Notes: generated by a model not told the origin, from the sequence alone. A stretch of DNA of 64,000 nucleotides from CAWBRT01 sp963819175 (GCA_963819175.1 CAWFVJ010000010.1:62001-126000), one strand, 5' to 3'; shown: positions 44,667 to 54,785, numbered from the stretch's first letter. Program-made: numbers and translations.

Positions 44667-44741
44667 ATCTCACCTCGTCTACATTCTAAGCCTGAGCACC
44701 TAAACAGCAGGCAGGGTTTCTGCAGGGGCGATTAGCGAGTA

Positions 44742-45114
44742 TCATGGTTGCCGTTCCCGAGTTTTCCTTTCTTGCAGCAGTTGGTCGTAAACCCGCTTAA
44801 CAAATTCCGGAAGCGGAGGTTTCGGCCCTGTGTTATCAAAGACTGAAGGATTAGCGCTTTTATATCGCTGGAAATCCTCCCAGCTCGTTATCTGCATGAC
44901 AGTCTGTTTGCCAGGAGGAGAAGTCGTTAACTCATTTGACTGTAGAATCGCAGATGTTTCTGAGGATTGGGTAGAGGTGTGCCGCTGGCGGCGGGGAGCG
45001 CTGCTGAGTTAATGTGTCGGCCTGCGAAATGAGAGACTGTGAACCATGGGCTGGCACATTGAAGCGACGCATAAGTCTGCGTTGTGGTCGTTCCTCTGGA
45101 GAGACGTTAGACAT
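44742..45114 (-). CDS. Small island gene, probably broken by a frameshift
   Basis: Two minus-strand frames look like one protein. The first runs from the ATG at 45114 (MSNVSPEERPQRRLMRRF) to a stop at 44932. The second, open from about 45011 and ending at 44742, contains MQITSWEDFQRYKSANPSVF and PPLPEFVKRVYDQLLQERK and has good coding character. Removing one C from the CCCC run near 44998 joins them into about 123 residues. Alternatively a 51-residue protein starts at the ATG at 44897. No family is recognised. 45115-45270 holds nothing I can identify. Confidence 0.4.
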
Positions 45115-45270
45115 AGAACAATTTCAGCAGTTAGTAGTGGGAGAGGGGGAGAAGAACAGGATATAGATGGCCCGGAAGACCGATTGGGTTCGAGTTCCCG
45201 CTTTCTTTCCGTTGCTGTAACCTAAATTGGTTCATGTACTTACACGGCGATTCCGCAAATCAATGGCGCA

Positions 45271-47154
45271 TCATGGGTTTGCCGCTTCCTGACCCGGGCG
45301 AAGCAACTTGTCGATACTCATCTTCTCGCGCAGAAGCTGCCCCAAGGTGGCTGAATCCTGCTTGCGTTCGGCATCGGCGATCAGGCTCTTCAACTCCCGT
45401 TGCCGGTGTTCCAGTCCCCGGCGGCGCAGAGCTTCGAGCGCCTCATGGAGCAATTCCGGAGTCAGCGGCTCATGTTCATCCATGAGGGCCGCCGCCATCA
45501 TCTGCCGGTCGGCGTCGGCCAACTCCAATGACATGGGATCTTTCCCGTCGGTCGCCGCCTGCATCAGGGCCGCAATCAGTGTTTCGGCCGACAACCCCTC
45601 GTGCAGGCGCTCCGAGGTAAGGACGAAGCAGGCCTGGCGCTGAGGATCGAACTCGGGATCTTCGCCTTCCCGGCTCGAGATTCCTTCGTGACCGAGACCA
45701 ACGCCACCCGCAAGGGCGCGGATTAGCACCCGCTCAGCGCCAGTGAGCGCCGTCACGTTCGGAGTTGAGAGCTTTGCCGTGCCGCGAGCGCCCGCCACGT
45801 GGCGCAGTTCCTGGCGGAGCACCGTCGAATCGATTTGCAGCTTCTGCGCTACTTCGGAAGCGATTTCATCGCGCGCAATGCGGCTCGCCACGCGCTGGAT
45901 GTGAGGCAGCAAATAGTTGACGGCTTTGACCTTGCCCTCCGCCGTGTGCACCGGAAACTGTTTCCGGGCGCGTTCGATGAGGTAGTCGAAATACTTCTGC
46001 GACTGCAACAGCGCCTGCTTGTAAGCGTCAGCGCCCTTGCGCCGGATGAACAGGTCAGGGTCAAAGCCCTGATCGAGAGTCAGGACGCGGATCTCGAAGT
46101 CTTCGCCCACCAGCAGCCCCAGAGAGCGCTCGGCGGCGGCGGCCCCGGCGGTGTCGGGATCGAAGTTGACCACAATCTTCTTGCTGAAGCGGCTGAGCAG
46201 TTTTGCCTGGACTTCAGTGAAAGCAGTGCCTGAGCTGGCTATCACGTTGTGGAAGCCGGCATTGTAGACCGAGATGCAATCCATTTGGCCTTCCACCAGG
46301 ACTGCGTAATCGAGCTGCCGAATGGCCTCCTTGGCCAGATGTAAGTTAAAGAGCACCCGCGACTTATGGTAGATGGCGGTCTCCGGCGAGTTGAGGTACT
46401 TGGGCCCCGACTTCTCGTCTGTGGCGAGCGTGCGTCCGGTGAAGGCGATGATCTTGCCCTGCTCATTGCAGATGGGGAAGACGATCCGGTTGCGAAACTT
46501 CGAGTAGAGCACCGAGGGCTGCGCGTCGGGTTTCCCCACGGGTTCGCTCACGCCAGCAGACGCCGGGGCGGCATCTCTGGGAGCAGCCTGCGAAAACAAT
46601 CCGGACTCGCGCAACACCTCGTCGTCGGCCATCTGCTTGATGGCGTCGCGCAGCAGGAACCCTGATTCGGGCGCGTAGCCGATGCGAAAACGCGCGATCG
46701 CCTCGCTGTCCAACCCGCGGCCATTGAGGTATTCGCGAGCATGCGCGGCTTCGGGGCGCTTCAGCCTGTCCTGGAAAAATCGGCAAGCCGCCTCGTGAAG
46801 ATCGAGGAGGGTTCCGCGCAGTTTGGCCTCGCGGGCCTCAGCCGGGCTGTCGAACTGCACCTTCGGCATGGGCACGCCAAGCTTCTGTGCCAGCAAGCGC
46901 ACGGCTTCGGGAAAGGAAATGTTCTCTATGCGCTGCAGGAACTTGTACACGTCGCCGGACTCGCCGCAACCGAAACAATGAAAGAACTGGCGCGAGGCGT
47001 GTACGGAGAACGACGCCGTCTTCTCACCGTGGAAAGGACACAGCCCGGAGTAATTCTGCGCGCCCGCGCGCTTGAGGCGAACGTACTCGCCTATGACGCG
47101 AACAATATCCGCCTGCTGCTTGAGCGTGTACGCAAAGTCTCCAGGGTTCGCCAT
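45271..47154 (-). CDS. dnaG: DNA primase
   Basis: A 627-residue primase. The frame opens at 47277, but the family N-terminus (GDFAYTLKQQADIVRVIGEY) begins at the ATG at 47154. The zinc-binding domain has Cys39, His42, Cys60 and Cys63 (CPFHGEK, CFGCGESGD). The RNA polymerase/TOPRIM core shows VLVEGQMDCISVYNAG and VNFDPDTAGAAAAERS. The C-terminal helicase-interacting part is helical and variable. It makes RNA primers at the fork and works with DnaB at 36841. Usually rpoD follows directly; here it is separated by the island. Confidence 0.95.
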   Translation of the reverse strand: MANPGDFAYTLKQQADIVRVIGEYVRLKRAGAQNYSGLCPFHGEKTASFSVHASRQFFHCFGCGESGDVYKFLQRIENISFPEAVRLLAQKLGVPMPKVQFDSPAEAREAKLRGTLLDLHEAACRFFQDRLKRPEAAHAREYLNGRGLDSEAIARFRIGYAPESGFLLRDAIKQMADDEVLRESGLFSQAAPRDAAPASAGVSEPVGKPDAQPSVLYSKFRNRIVFPICNEQGKIIAFTGRTLATDEKSGPKYLNSPETAIYHKSRVLFNLHLAKEAIRQLDYAVLVEGQMDCISVYNAGFHNVIASSGTAFTEVQAKLLSRFSKKIVVNFDPDTAGAAAAERSLGLLVGEDFEIRVLTLDQGFDPDLFIRRKGADAYKQALLQSQKYFDYLIERARKQFPVHTAEGKVKAVNYLLPHIQRVASRIARDEIASEVAQKLQIDSTVLRQELRHVAGARGTAKLSTPNVTALTGAERVLIRALAGGVGLGHEGISSREGEDPEFDPQRQACFVLTSERLHEGLSAETLIAALMQAATDGKDPMSLELADADRQMMAAALMDEHEPLTPELLHEALEALRRRGLEHRQRELKSLIADAERKQDSATLGQLLREKMSIDKLLRPGQEAANP

Positions 47155-47447
47155 TAGTGAATAGTTTGCCTGAGTTGCTGCCGCAGAGTCTGTGAATGTG
47201 CTCAAATCCGGTGCTTGGCTGTGGAAAAGCCTGTGAAAAGCGAGTCTTAGCTCTGCATAGGTGTGGAAAACCCGCAAAAGCCCTCAGGATTCCAACTCTC
47301 AATGGCAACTATCTATGGCGTCTTGGGTTGAGGTCACTGTTTTGCGTAGGATGGCCGCCGCCCGGAGCGCACTTTGCGTCACAGCCCACGCGCAACATGC
47401 GGCGGGCGCCGGGAACCCGGGCTGGCCGCCAAGCAAAAGGAGGAGCG

Positions 47448-48143
47448 ATGCGGGTTTGGAAGTTGTGCTGGCTTGCTCTCACTCTGGTTATTCTTGCCGA
47501 GGCAGCTTTGGCACAGGATAGACATCGATTGGAGATTTCGCCGTTTGTCGGCTACGAAACCAACGGCAGTTATCCTGTTTGGAGCGCCTTCGGAGCACCC
47601 GGAAGTTCAATCCCGATTGGCACAACGAACAACTCGAACATCGATCAGTTGCGCGTGAACGGAGATTTGAGCTTCGGTGGGTTTTTGGATTATTCGGTGT
47701 TGGATTACCTTCAGTTGGAGTTCATGTACACGCGCAACCAGAGCACCTACAGCCAGCACAATTTTGTGACCGGCTCGTACACGTTTGCATACGACTCCAA
47801 TATTGACCAGTATCAATTCGGGGTTCTGGTTCCATTCCTCGGCAGCGGATTCTATCGGGAGCGGAAATTTGTACCGTACTTTGCCACTGGCCTCGGATTT
47901 ATCCACGAATCCAACGATAACGGCAACCCCAATCGAACCGCTTTCGCATTCAATCTTGGAGGCGGGGCAAAGTATTTCCTGACAAAGAATTTAGGGCTGC
48001 GCGGTGATCTCCGCTACATGCCCAACTATGCCAATTCCACGCCGGGGTATGCCTGTAACTTCTACGGAGACTGCTTCTATGTTCGCTCGTACAACTTCCA
48101 GAACCGAGGCAATTTCAGCGGAGGAATCATTTTCCGGTTTTAG
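47448..48143 (+). CDS. Outer-membrane beta-barrel protein
   Basis: A 231-residue protein from the ATG at 47448, with AAGGAGGA just upstream. The signal peptide is LCWLALTLVILAEAALAQ. The mature part has the alternating pattern of an eight-stranded barrel: RLEISPFVGYETNGSY, LDYLQLEFMYTRNQS, VPYFATGLGFIHE, FNLGGGAKYFLTKNLGLRG. It ends with FSGGIIFRF, the terminal-Phe signature. It resembles OmpA/OmpW-type small porins. Function beyond membrane integrity is unknown. It stands alone, divergent from dnaG. Confidence 0.8.
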   Translation: MRVWKLCWLALTLVILAEAALAQDRHRLEISPFVGYETNGSYPVWSAFGAPGSSIPIGTTNNSNIDQLRVNGDLSFGGFLDYSVLDYLQLEFMYTRNQSTYSQHNFVTGSYTFAYDSNIDQYQFGVLVPFLGSGFYRERKFVPYFATGLGFIHESNDNGNPNRTAFAFNLGGGAKYFLTKNLGLRGDLRYMPNYANSTPGYACNFYGDCFYVRSYNFQNRGNFSGGIIFRF

Positions 48144-48163
48144 GGTTGATGCAGAGAAACAAA

Positions 48164-48265
48164 CGTCATTCCGAGGGAGCGACGCCTTACGGCGCGAGTC
48201 GAGGAATCTTGTGTTCCTTTACGGCGCACACACAAGAGCCCTCCGCTCCGGTCAGGAAGACATCG
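48164..48265. repeat. Palindromic intergenic element, partial copy 3
   Basis: Starts CGTCATTCCGAGGGAGCG and contains GCGAGTCGAGGAATCTTGTG, then AGAGCCCTCCGCTCCGGTC. These are the inner arms of the elements at 10190 and 32501 in opposite orientation, without the outer terminal repeats. It lies between the barrel gene and the convergent gene at 48282. Confidence 0.65.
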
Positions 48266-48281
48266 TTCTTACGAAAAGCGT

Positions 48282-49226
48282 TCACGCTAAGATAAGCCAA
48301 ACTTCAATGAGCAACAGTACGATACCAATGGCAGAAAGCGAAACACCCGTTGTTTCGATATAGTAAATCTCCTTCTGGAGTCTAGCCCTGTCTTTTGCTA
48401 CTGCGGGATTGTCCACATATTGCGGATTCCTCGCCGTGGCGGCGGCGGCGTGGAATTCAAACTTTGCAGCTAAGTAATTTCTCCACAGAAGCGCAAGCAT
48501 CGCAACTACGAGAAATGAGAGACCAACTCCGAGTGTATATTTATGCTTAATAGTTGTATGCAACTTCCCGAAAACAGCGGTTATCACAAGCGCAACCGTG
48601 CCGCCATCGAGAATGGCGAGTTTTTCAAAGTATGAGTTGCGGTGATTCCTAGCGTCTTGGTATATGTGGTGTAAGTCCTTATCGATTTGCCATTGCGGCG
48701 GGATATTCATGGCTGACCCTGCATTACTTCTTTTTTTAATCTCCCTCTCCATCACTTCCATGCCATTCAGCAAAACGGCTGTCCCGAGCTTATCTGACCC
48801 CTTGCACAATGGGTCATTCTTTATACCCTTGTCTGCTGAACTGAGAGTAATTCGTTTTTTGATGAGATCAGCACGGAGAGTGTCTACAACGCAAATTAAT
48901 CCGCTGTCTACTGCAATAATTTCCTTATCATCCCAGCGTAATATATCAAAGCCTTGGACATTGACGCCAGCTTTCCTTGTCCACGTATTTGCGCTGGCAA
49001 CAAAGCAGTATCCCAAGCGTTTATAACACTCAATGTGGGTAGACATTACCGCCACATCGTCACCGGCATCCGACCACTTTCCGAGAGCGAATAAATATCG
49101 GGTCGGAGTCTTGGAGCTTCCTACGACAACATCATCAACGGAAAAAATGTCCGGGGATTGGGCGCTAGCAGAAAGTGAAAGAACAGCCATGAGGAGCACC
49201 AAACAGAACAGGCGGCAGCGGTGCAT
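48282..49226 (-). CDS. Exported/membrane protein of unknown function
   Basis: A 314-residue protein with a signal peptide (CLVLLMAVLSLSASAQ). An extracytoplasmic domain of about 180 residues contains five cysteines (IECYKRLGYCF, GLICVV, DPLCKG). Three membrane helices lie near the C-terminus (LDGGTVALVITAVFG, LGVGLSFLVVAMLALLW, GVSLSAIGIVLLLIEVWLIL), with a charged coiled-coil segment before the last. I do not recognise a family. Base composition is clearly lower in GC than the neighbours, suggesting transfer. It stands alone. Confidence 0.7.
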   Translation of the reverse strand: MHRCRLFCLVLLMAVLSLSASAQSPDIFSVDDVVVGSSKTPTRYLFALGKWSDAGDDVAVMSTHIECYKRLGYCFVASANTWTRKAGVNVQGFDILRWDDKEIIAVDSGLICVVDTLRADLIKKRITLSSADKGIKNDPLCKGSDKLGTAVLLNGMEVMEREIKKRSNAGSAMNIPPQWQIDKDLHHIYQDARNHRNSYFEKLAILDGGTVALVITAVFGKLHTTIKHKYTLGVGLSFLVVAMLALLWRNYLAAKFEFHAAAATARNPQYVDNPAVAKDRARLQKEIYYIETTGVSLSAIGIVLLLIEVWLILA

Positions 49227-49376
49227 AATCCCTCCAACGTGAGTAGCTGGAATTGGGGAACTTTACCACTTTCCAGGCGGTTGCAAAAGCGATTTAGGTT
49301 TTGAGCGGGTAGAGCAGTACTACGGGCTCATCCGACCGCTGGCAATGCCCCTCAAGCCAATTAGAACTGGCGCAGG

Positions 49377-49961
49377 CTAAGTAACGATCCAGCCCCGCGC
49401 ACAGGCATCCTCGATAATGCCGGTCACCACTGGCCAGAGTTCAGGCATCGCCGTGCGGATGGGCTCCATGCGCCGGTAAACCTGATCGCGAGCGACGGAA
49501 TGGATGCGCCAGGTGCCGCCCTCTGTGCGCGAGTTGTGCAGCAATGGTTGAAGGCGGTCGAGCGCGTTGGCGTATTTCGATTCCGGAGTTTTGAAGGCGT
49601 CGAATTCCTCCCAGAGAGCGCGCAGTTCGCGTCCCTGTTCTTCGGGCAGCATCCCGAAGATGCGTTCGGCGCAACGCTGCTCCCGTTCGGCTCTGTCTGC
49701 GTTGCCGGCGACGTCGTAGGCGAAGGTGTCGCCCGCATCGATCTCGATCAGGTCGTGCACCAGCAGCATCTTGACGACGCGGAGGATGTCGACCGGCGCG
49801 GTTGCATACTCGGTGAGCAGAAAGGACATGATCGCCAGATGCCAGGAGTGCTCCGCCGAGTTCTCGCGGCGCGAAGAATCGGTGAGCAACGTCTGCCGCA
49901 AGATGGTCTTGAGCTTGTCGATTTCGAGAATGAATGACAGTTGCTGATCGAGGCGATTCAT
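49377..49961 (-). CDS. HD-domain phosphohydrolase (YfbR/HDDC2-like)
   Basis: A 194-residue HD protein. Motifs are RRENSAEHSWHLAIM (His38), the HD pair in LLVHDLIEIDAGDTFAYD (His69-Asp70), and a later Asp in NALDRLQPLLHN. This is the pattern of the HD_3 family, which includes 5'-deoxynucleotidases such as YfbR. The likely reaction is dephosphorylation of 5'-deoxynucleoside monophosphates in the cytoplasm. Together with dgt it could help balance nucleotide pools. It is next to mutS2, convergent with nothing, with a 70-base gap. Confidence 0.85.
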   Translation of the reverse strand: MNRLDQQLSFILEIDKLKTILRQTLLTDSSRRENSAEHSWHLAIMSFLLTEYATAPVDILRVVKMLLVHDLIEIDAGDTFAYDVAGNADRAEREQRCAERIFGMLPEEQGRELRALWEEFDAFKTPESKYANALDRLQPLLHNSRTEGGTWRIHSVARDQVYRRMEPIRTAMPELWPVVTGIIEDACARGWIVT

Positions 49962-50030
49962 CTACACCAGTTTAGCGGAAGCTGTGGCCAAAACCGCGGT
50001 GAACACGGATACGCCAATTCCCAATCTGCT

Positions 50031-52536
50031 CTACACCTTCAACTCCACGACCGTTGCGCCGGCTCCGCCTTCCTGCTGTGGAGGTTCGCTGACGGAGGCG
50101 ACCTGCGGATGACTTTGCAGGTACTGGCGAAGGGCGCGCCGCAGGATTCCCATGCCCGATCCGTGCACCACACGCACCCGCGAAAGCCCGGCGAGAAAAG
50201 CGCGGTCAAGGAATTTCTCCAGCGCTCGCGTGGCGTCTTCGACGTTGTGGCCAATGACGTTCAACTCCGAAGGCGCGCTCTCCTCTTCGTTGCGCAGGTA
50301 GACGCTGATTCCCTTCTGGCGCGCCGCCTGCACCGGGCTGTTGGCCCCGCGGGCTATGACCTCGGCGATGTCATCGATTGCAACGCGCACCTTCATGGGG
50401 CCAACCTGGACTTCCACGGCGTCGTCGGGAAACTTGCGGGTGATCTTGCCGGCGCGGCCCAGCGACTTCAGTTGCACGGTGTCGCCTTCGCTGACGTGCT
50501 GCACGCGGTGCGGCTGCGCATTCGGGTCATCGCGGTCCGCCCCGGTGGTGTGCGCCACAATCGCCTGGTTGAACTGCTCGCGGAATTCGCGGCGCGCCCG
50601 GGCGATGCGGCGTTCAGCCTCTCGGCTAAGCTTCACGGATTCAGCGCGATCCTGAATGGCATTGACCGACTCGCGCGCATGATACTCGAAATCGCGCAGA
50701 AGGCTCTCCAGCTTACGTTCCAGTTCGCGGACTCTTTCGCGCTGCTCCTTGAGCCCATCGCTTTCCAGACGGCGGCGCTCGGCGGCGATTTCCTGCTCGC
50801 GGGCCGCCAGCCGCGCGCGTTCGATGTCCATCTCGCGGAGATCGTGGTGCAGGCGGTCCAGAAAACGAGAGACATCCTCCGTCTGGCTGCTGATGCGCAG
50901 CCGCGCTTCGGCAATGATCTCCGGGTTGAGCCCGAGTTTTTGCGCGATGTTGATGCCCGCCGACGCTCCCGGCACGCCGACCCGCAACTCGAAGGTCGGA
51001 GCCAGCGTCTGCTCGTCAAAGCCGACGGCGGCGTTCAGCACGCCCTGTGTGTTCTCGGCGTACACCTTCAGCGAAGTGTGATGGGTAGAGATGATGCACA
51101 CGGATTGGCGGCGGCGGAAATAGTCGGCGATGGCCACCGCCAGAGCCGCGCCCTCCTGCGGGTCGGTCGCTGAACCGAGTTCGTCGAGCAGCACCAGCGA
51201 CCCACGGGCCGCGGTATGCGAGATGAAGTCAATATTGGTAACGTGCGCGGAGAAGGTCGAGAGGTTCTGTTCGATCGACTGATAATCGCCAATGTCGGCC
51301 AGCACGGCATCAAAGACCGGGAACTCGGCGCGATCGGCCGGCACGGGAATTCCGGACTGTGCCATCAACGCGAGCAGCCCAAGGGTCTTCAGTGCGACGG
51401 TCTTTCCGCCCGTGTTGGGGCCGCTGATGACAAGCTGCCGGTGGCTGCCGTCAAGTTCCAGCGAAATCGGGACTACCTTCGCCGCACCAACGGCCGCTTT
51501 GCCGCGTGGGCAGAGCCGCAGCTTGGCCCGCAGCGTGCGCTCCAGCAAAGGGTGGCGGGCATTGCGCACGATGAAGGTGTCGACCGGTGGCTGCCCGGCG
51601 AAAGTTGAAACGCTCGAAGTGTCTTCCAGAAAGACGCACCGGCACGCAGCCATAGTCTTCGGCAAACCGTGCTTTGGCAAATTGCATTTCCAGCTCGGCA
51701 ATGCACTCGACGCCGATGGCGATTGCATGACTTTGTTCGCCGATGCGCGCGGTCATTTCACGCAGAATGCGCTGGACCTCCGCCTGCTCTTCCTCCAGCA
51801 AGCGCACCAGCTCGTTGTTCTGCTCGATGGTCTCCAACGGCTCGACGAACACCGTCTGCCCGCTGGAGCTGACGCCATGAACTACTCCCTGCACGCGCCG
51901 CTTGTGCTCGGATTTCACGGGAATGACAAAGCGCTCGCCGCGAATAGTAATCAGTTCGTCCTGCAGCGTTCCACCTTCAGAGAGCCGTCGCAGATAGCCG
52001 CGCAAGGATTCCTGGATGAGCCGGCGCTGCCGCTCAATTTCACGGCGTATGCCGGCCAACGTGGGCGAAGCGTGATCGTCGAGCGTGCCATCGGGCAAAA
52101 GCTTGCCGCGAAAGAACCGCAGCAACTGTGTAAAGTCGGCAATTTGCGCCGAGAGTTCCTCGACGCCGGGCCAGGCTTCTTTCAGCGAGGCCGGCGGATG
52201 CAGCGCGATCTCGCGCCACTCCGCCACGCGGTCGACAACCGTGAGCACATCGCGGATCTCCACGACCTCCAACATGGCGCCTTGGATGCGCGACTTCTCC
52301 AGCATCTTGCGGGGATCGACCAGCCCGGCGAAATCGAAACGTCCGCCGGCACGCAGGTAGTGGCGCACCTCGGAGGTGAGCTGCTGTTGGCGCTCAATCC
52401 AGGCGCGGTCGCCGGTGGCCTCAAGCGCCTCGACCCGGGCCTGCCCGAGCTGCGATTGGCAATAGCCGCGCAGGAGCTCTCGCAGCCGGTCGAACTCGAG
52501 AACGCGGGCGCTGTTGTGTAGTAAGGGAATGGCCAT
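50031..52536 (-). CDS. mutS2: MutS2 endonuclease/ATPase, broken by a frameshift
   Basis: The N-terminal frame (52536 to about 51620) encodes MAIPLLHNSARVLEFDRLRE, the helical lever and clamp, and AELEMQFAKARFAEDYGCV. The rest lies in another frame to 50031: Walker A VISGPNTGGKTVALKTLG, Walker B LVLLDELGSATDPQEGAAL, a long coiled coil and a C-terminal Smr nuclease domain with VVHGSGMGILRRALRQYL. One base gained or lost near 51620 explains the break. Rejoined it is about 835 residues. MutS2 acts in suppression of recombination or ribosome rescue, depending on the species. The 3' part could not be expressed correctly as sequenced. Confidence 0.88.
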
Positions 52537-52677
52537 GAATCTCGATCTATCCTACACCGGCCGGAGAACAAGCCATTAGGTTGGTAGCGCAGCCACGAAA
52601 CATATTGTGACACAGGGAGTTAGGTGTGATAAGCATCACGGCACGAGCGTGTGCGGAAGATGCTAAACTTTTTGGTT

Positions 52678-53718
52678 ATGGCATTTCCGGCTAGCCGCTT
52701 GCGACGTCTGCGGAGCTCCAACACCTTGCGCTCAATGGTGCGCGAGACTCGTCTGTCGCCCGAGGGTTTCGTGTATCCGCTCTTCGTTTGCCCCGGTGAG
52801 GGCGTGCGCAAAGAGATTCGCTCGATGCCCGGCGTCTGCAATCTCTCGGTCGACGAAGCGGTCAAAGAAGCCGCCGAAGTGAAGAAGCTCGGGATTCCGG
52901 GAATTATCCTCTTCGGGCTGCCGGAAGGTAAAGACGAAATCGCGACCGGCGCATGGGCCGACGATGGAATCGTGCAAAAGGCATCGCGCGCCATTAAGAG
53001 CGAAGTGCGCGATCTGCTGATTCTGGGCGATGTCTGCCTCTGCGAATACATGTCGCACGGCCATTGCGGAATCGTCAAGAAGGTCGAGAGCCGTGCCTGC
53101 GGAGTCTCCTCGAAGGCGGGTGCGGCGGCGGCCACGGCTCCCGAACCGGAATATGAGATCGTCAACGACGCCACGCTGGAGATGCTGGCCAAGACCGCGG
53201 TTTCACAGGCGCGGGCCGGGGTCGACATCATCGCGCCCTCCGACATGATGGATGGCCGCGTGGCCGCGATCCGCTCGGCGCTCGATGCCAACGGATTCCT
53301 GAATACCCCGATTCTGGCGTATGCGGCAAAGTTCGCCTCCGGATTTTATGGTCCATTCCGCGAGGCCGCCGATTCGACTCCGGCGTTCGGTGACCGGCGC
53401 TCCTACCAGATGGACCCCGCGAACCCACGCGAAGCGATGCGCGAGATCGAGTTGGATCTCGCCGAGGGCGCGGACATGATCATGGTGAAACCGGCGATTG
53501 CCTATCTGGACGTGATCGCCGAGGCGCGCCGCCGCTTCGACGTGCCGATCGCGGCCTACCAGGTCAGCGGCGAATACGCCATGATCAAGGCTGCCGCACA
53601 GATGAACTGGATCGATCACGACCGCATCATGCTGGAAACCTTGTTGAGTATCCAGCGTGCAGGCGCTTCGATCATTCTTACGTATTTTGCAAAGGATGTT
53701 GCGCGTTTGCTGGGCTAG
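52678..53718 (+). CDS. hemB: Porphobilinogen synthase (delta-aminolevulinic acid dehydratase)
   Basis: A 346-residue HemB from the ATG at 52678; the frame begins earlier at 52651, but the family N-terminus fits the later start. Zn ligands are Cys120, Cys122 and Cys130 in DVCLCEYMSHGHCG. Schiff-base lysines are in AYAAKFASGFYGPFRE and YQVSGEYAMIKAA. It condenses two aminolevulinate molecules to porphobilinogen in haem synthesis and depends on hemA at 10593. It carries its own terminator and is divergent from mutS2. Confidence 0.96.
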   Translation: MAFPASRLRRLRSSNTLRSMVRETRLSPEGFVYPLFVCPGEGVRKEIRSMPGVCNLSVDEAVKEAAEVKKLGIPGIILFGLPEGKDEIATGAWADDGIVQKASRAIKSEVRDLLILGDVCLCEYMSHGHCGIVKKVESRACGVSSKAGAAAATAPEPEYEIVNDATLEMLAKTAVSQARAGVDIIAPSDMMDGRVAAIRSALDANGFLNTPILAYAAKFASGFYGPFREAADSTPAFGDRRSYQMDPANPREAMREIELDLAEGADMIMVKPAIAYLDVIAEARRRFDVPIAAYQVSGEYAMIKAAAQMNWIDHDRIMLETLLSIQRAGASIILTYFAKDVARLLG

Positions 53719-53751
53719 TTCTGCTTCTCCGCATCTTCTCCGCATTCACTT

Positions 53752-53781
53752 GGCGGCTGCTTTCGGGCAGCCGCCTTTTTT
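53752..53781 (+). terminator. Strong terminator of hemB
   Basis: GGCGGCTGC / GCAGCCGCC, a 9-base perfect stem with a 6-base loop, then six T. It lies 33 bases after the stop. Confidence 0.93.
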
Positions 53782-53872
53782 CGCCCAACCATGCGGCGAT
53801 GCGGAAGATCAACTATGATCTTCTAACCGTTCCCGGAGCGTCTGTGCTGGTCCGGGTGCCTGATGAATTCGA

Positions 53873-54670
53873 TTGCTGTATCTCCATCTCGGCGTTGTCG
53901 ATTACGGCACGGCGCTCCGTTTGCAGGAGACGCTGGTCGAGCTGCGCAAGCAGGAGCGCGTTCCCAATGTGTTGCTGCTGCTTGAGCACGCGCCGGTAAT
54001 CACCCTTGGGCGCAATGCCAAGCCCTCGAACATCGTCGCCTCGCGCGAGTTCCTCGCCGCCAAAGGCGTTGAGGTCGTCGAGATCAATCGCGGCGGCGAT
54101 GTCACCTTCCATGGTCCGGGACAACTGGTTGCCTACCCGATTTTCGACCTGCGGAGTTTCGCTCCGAAGCTCGGCGCGGTTGACTACGTCCGCAAACTGG
54201 AAGAGGTGCTGATGCGCACCTGCGCGCAATATCGAATTGAAACCCAGCGCATCAAGGGCATGACGGGCGTGTGGACGACGACGACCCAGGCTGAGCTACC
54301 CGATTCGGGCGAGCGCAAGATCGCCGCCATCGGCGTGCACATTTCGCGCGGCGTAACCTCGCACGGCTTTGCCCTCAACGTCAGCACCGATCTTGAATAC
54401 TTCAAGCTCATTGTTCCCTGCGGCATCAGCGGCAAGCCGGTGACTTCCATTGAGCTCGAAACGGGTATGCGATTGCCGATGCAGGAGGTCCTGCCGCTGG
54501 TGACCCGCAACTTCGGGTTTGTATTCGGCTCGCAGATCCTCTGGCTGGAATCGCTCGACGACCTGCTTGCGAGTGCCGCCGACGTTGCCGCACCGGCCCC
54601 GCAGGACACGCCCGCCAAAACGCCCGAAGAGCTGCGGCGGTTGCATCAGCAGGACACGCATTTCGCCTGA
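53873..54670 (+). CDS. lipB: Octanoyltransferase (lipoate biosynthesis)
   Basis: A 265-residue LipB. Motifs are RGGDVTFHGPGQLVAYP at about residue 73, catalytic Lys149 in ERKIAAIGVHISRG and nucleophile Cys183 in IVPCGISGKPVTS. It moves octanoyl groups from acyl carrier protein to lipoyl domains, after which LipA adds sulfur. The natural target is the E2 protein at 58211. The start is a TTG at 53873 without a clear ribosome site; no ATG fits the family N-terminus (LYLHLGVVDYGTAL). The C-terminal 40 residues are an Ala/Pro-rich extension. Confidence 0.93.
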   Translation: MLYLHLGVVDYGTALRLQETLVELRKQERVPNVLLLLEHAPVITLGRNAKPSNIVASREFLAAKGVEVVEINRGGDVTFHGPGQLVAYPIFDLRSFAPKLGAVDYVRKLEEVLMRTCAQYRIETQRIKGMTGVWTTTTQAELPDSGERKIAAIGVHISRGVTSHGFALNVSTDLEYFKLIVPCGISGKPVTSIELETGMRLPMQEVLPLVTRNFGFVFGSQILWLESLDDLLASAADVAAPAPQDTPAKTPEELRRLHQQDTHFA

Positions 54671-54785
54671 TCTTCCCGCGATTCCGGCCCATGTCAGAAG
54701 CTCCGGTGTAAAATCGGCTTTCCTTGGTAAGAGGAGCGCGACAAGCGTTTTTGCCGTTGCCGAGACCAGTTTCGCAGGGAGAACC

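Noticed and set aside
45165..45210. tRNA-like T-arm (GGGTTCGAGTTCCC) beside the island
   Set aside because: The stem does not pair properly and no acceptor, D or anticodon arms fit; a tRNA 3' remnant at an attachment site is possible but not supported.
49941..51173. 410-codon plus-strand frame
   Set aside because: Antisense of mutS2 with high GC third positions; no recognisable domain.
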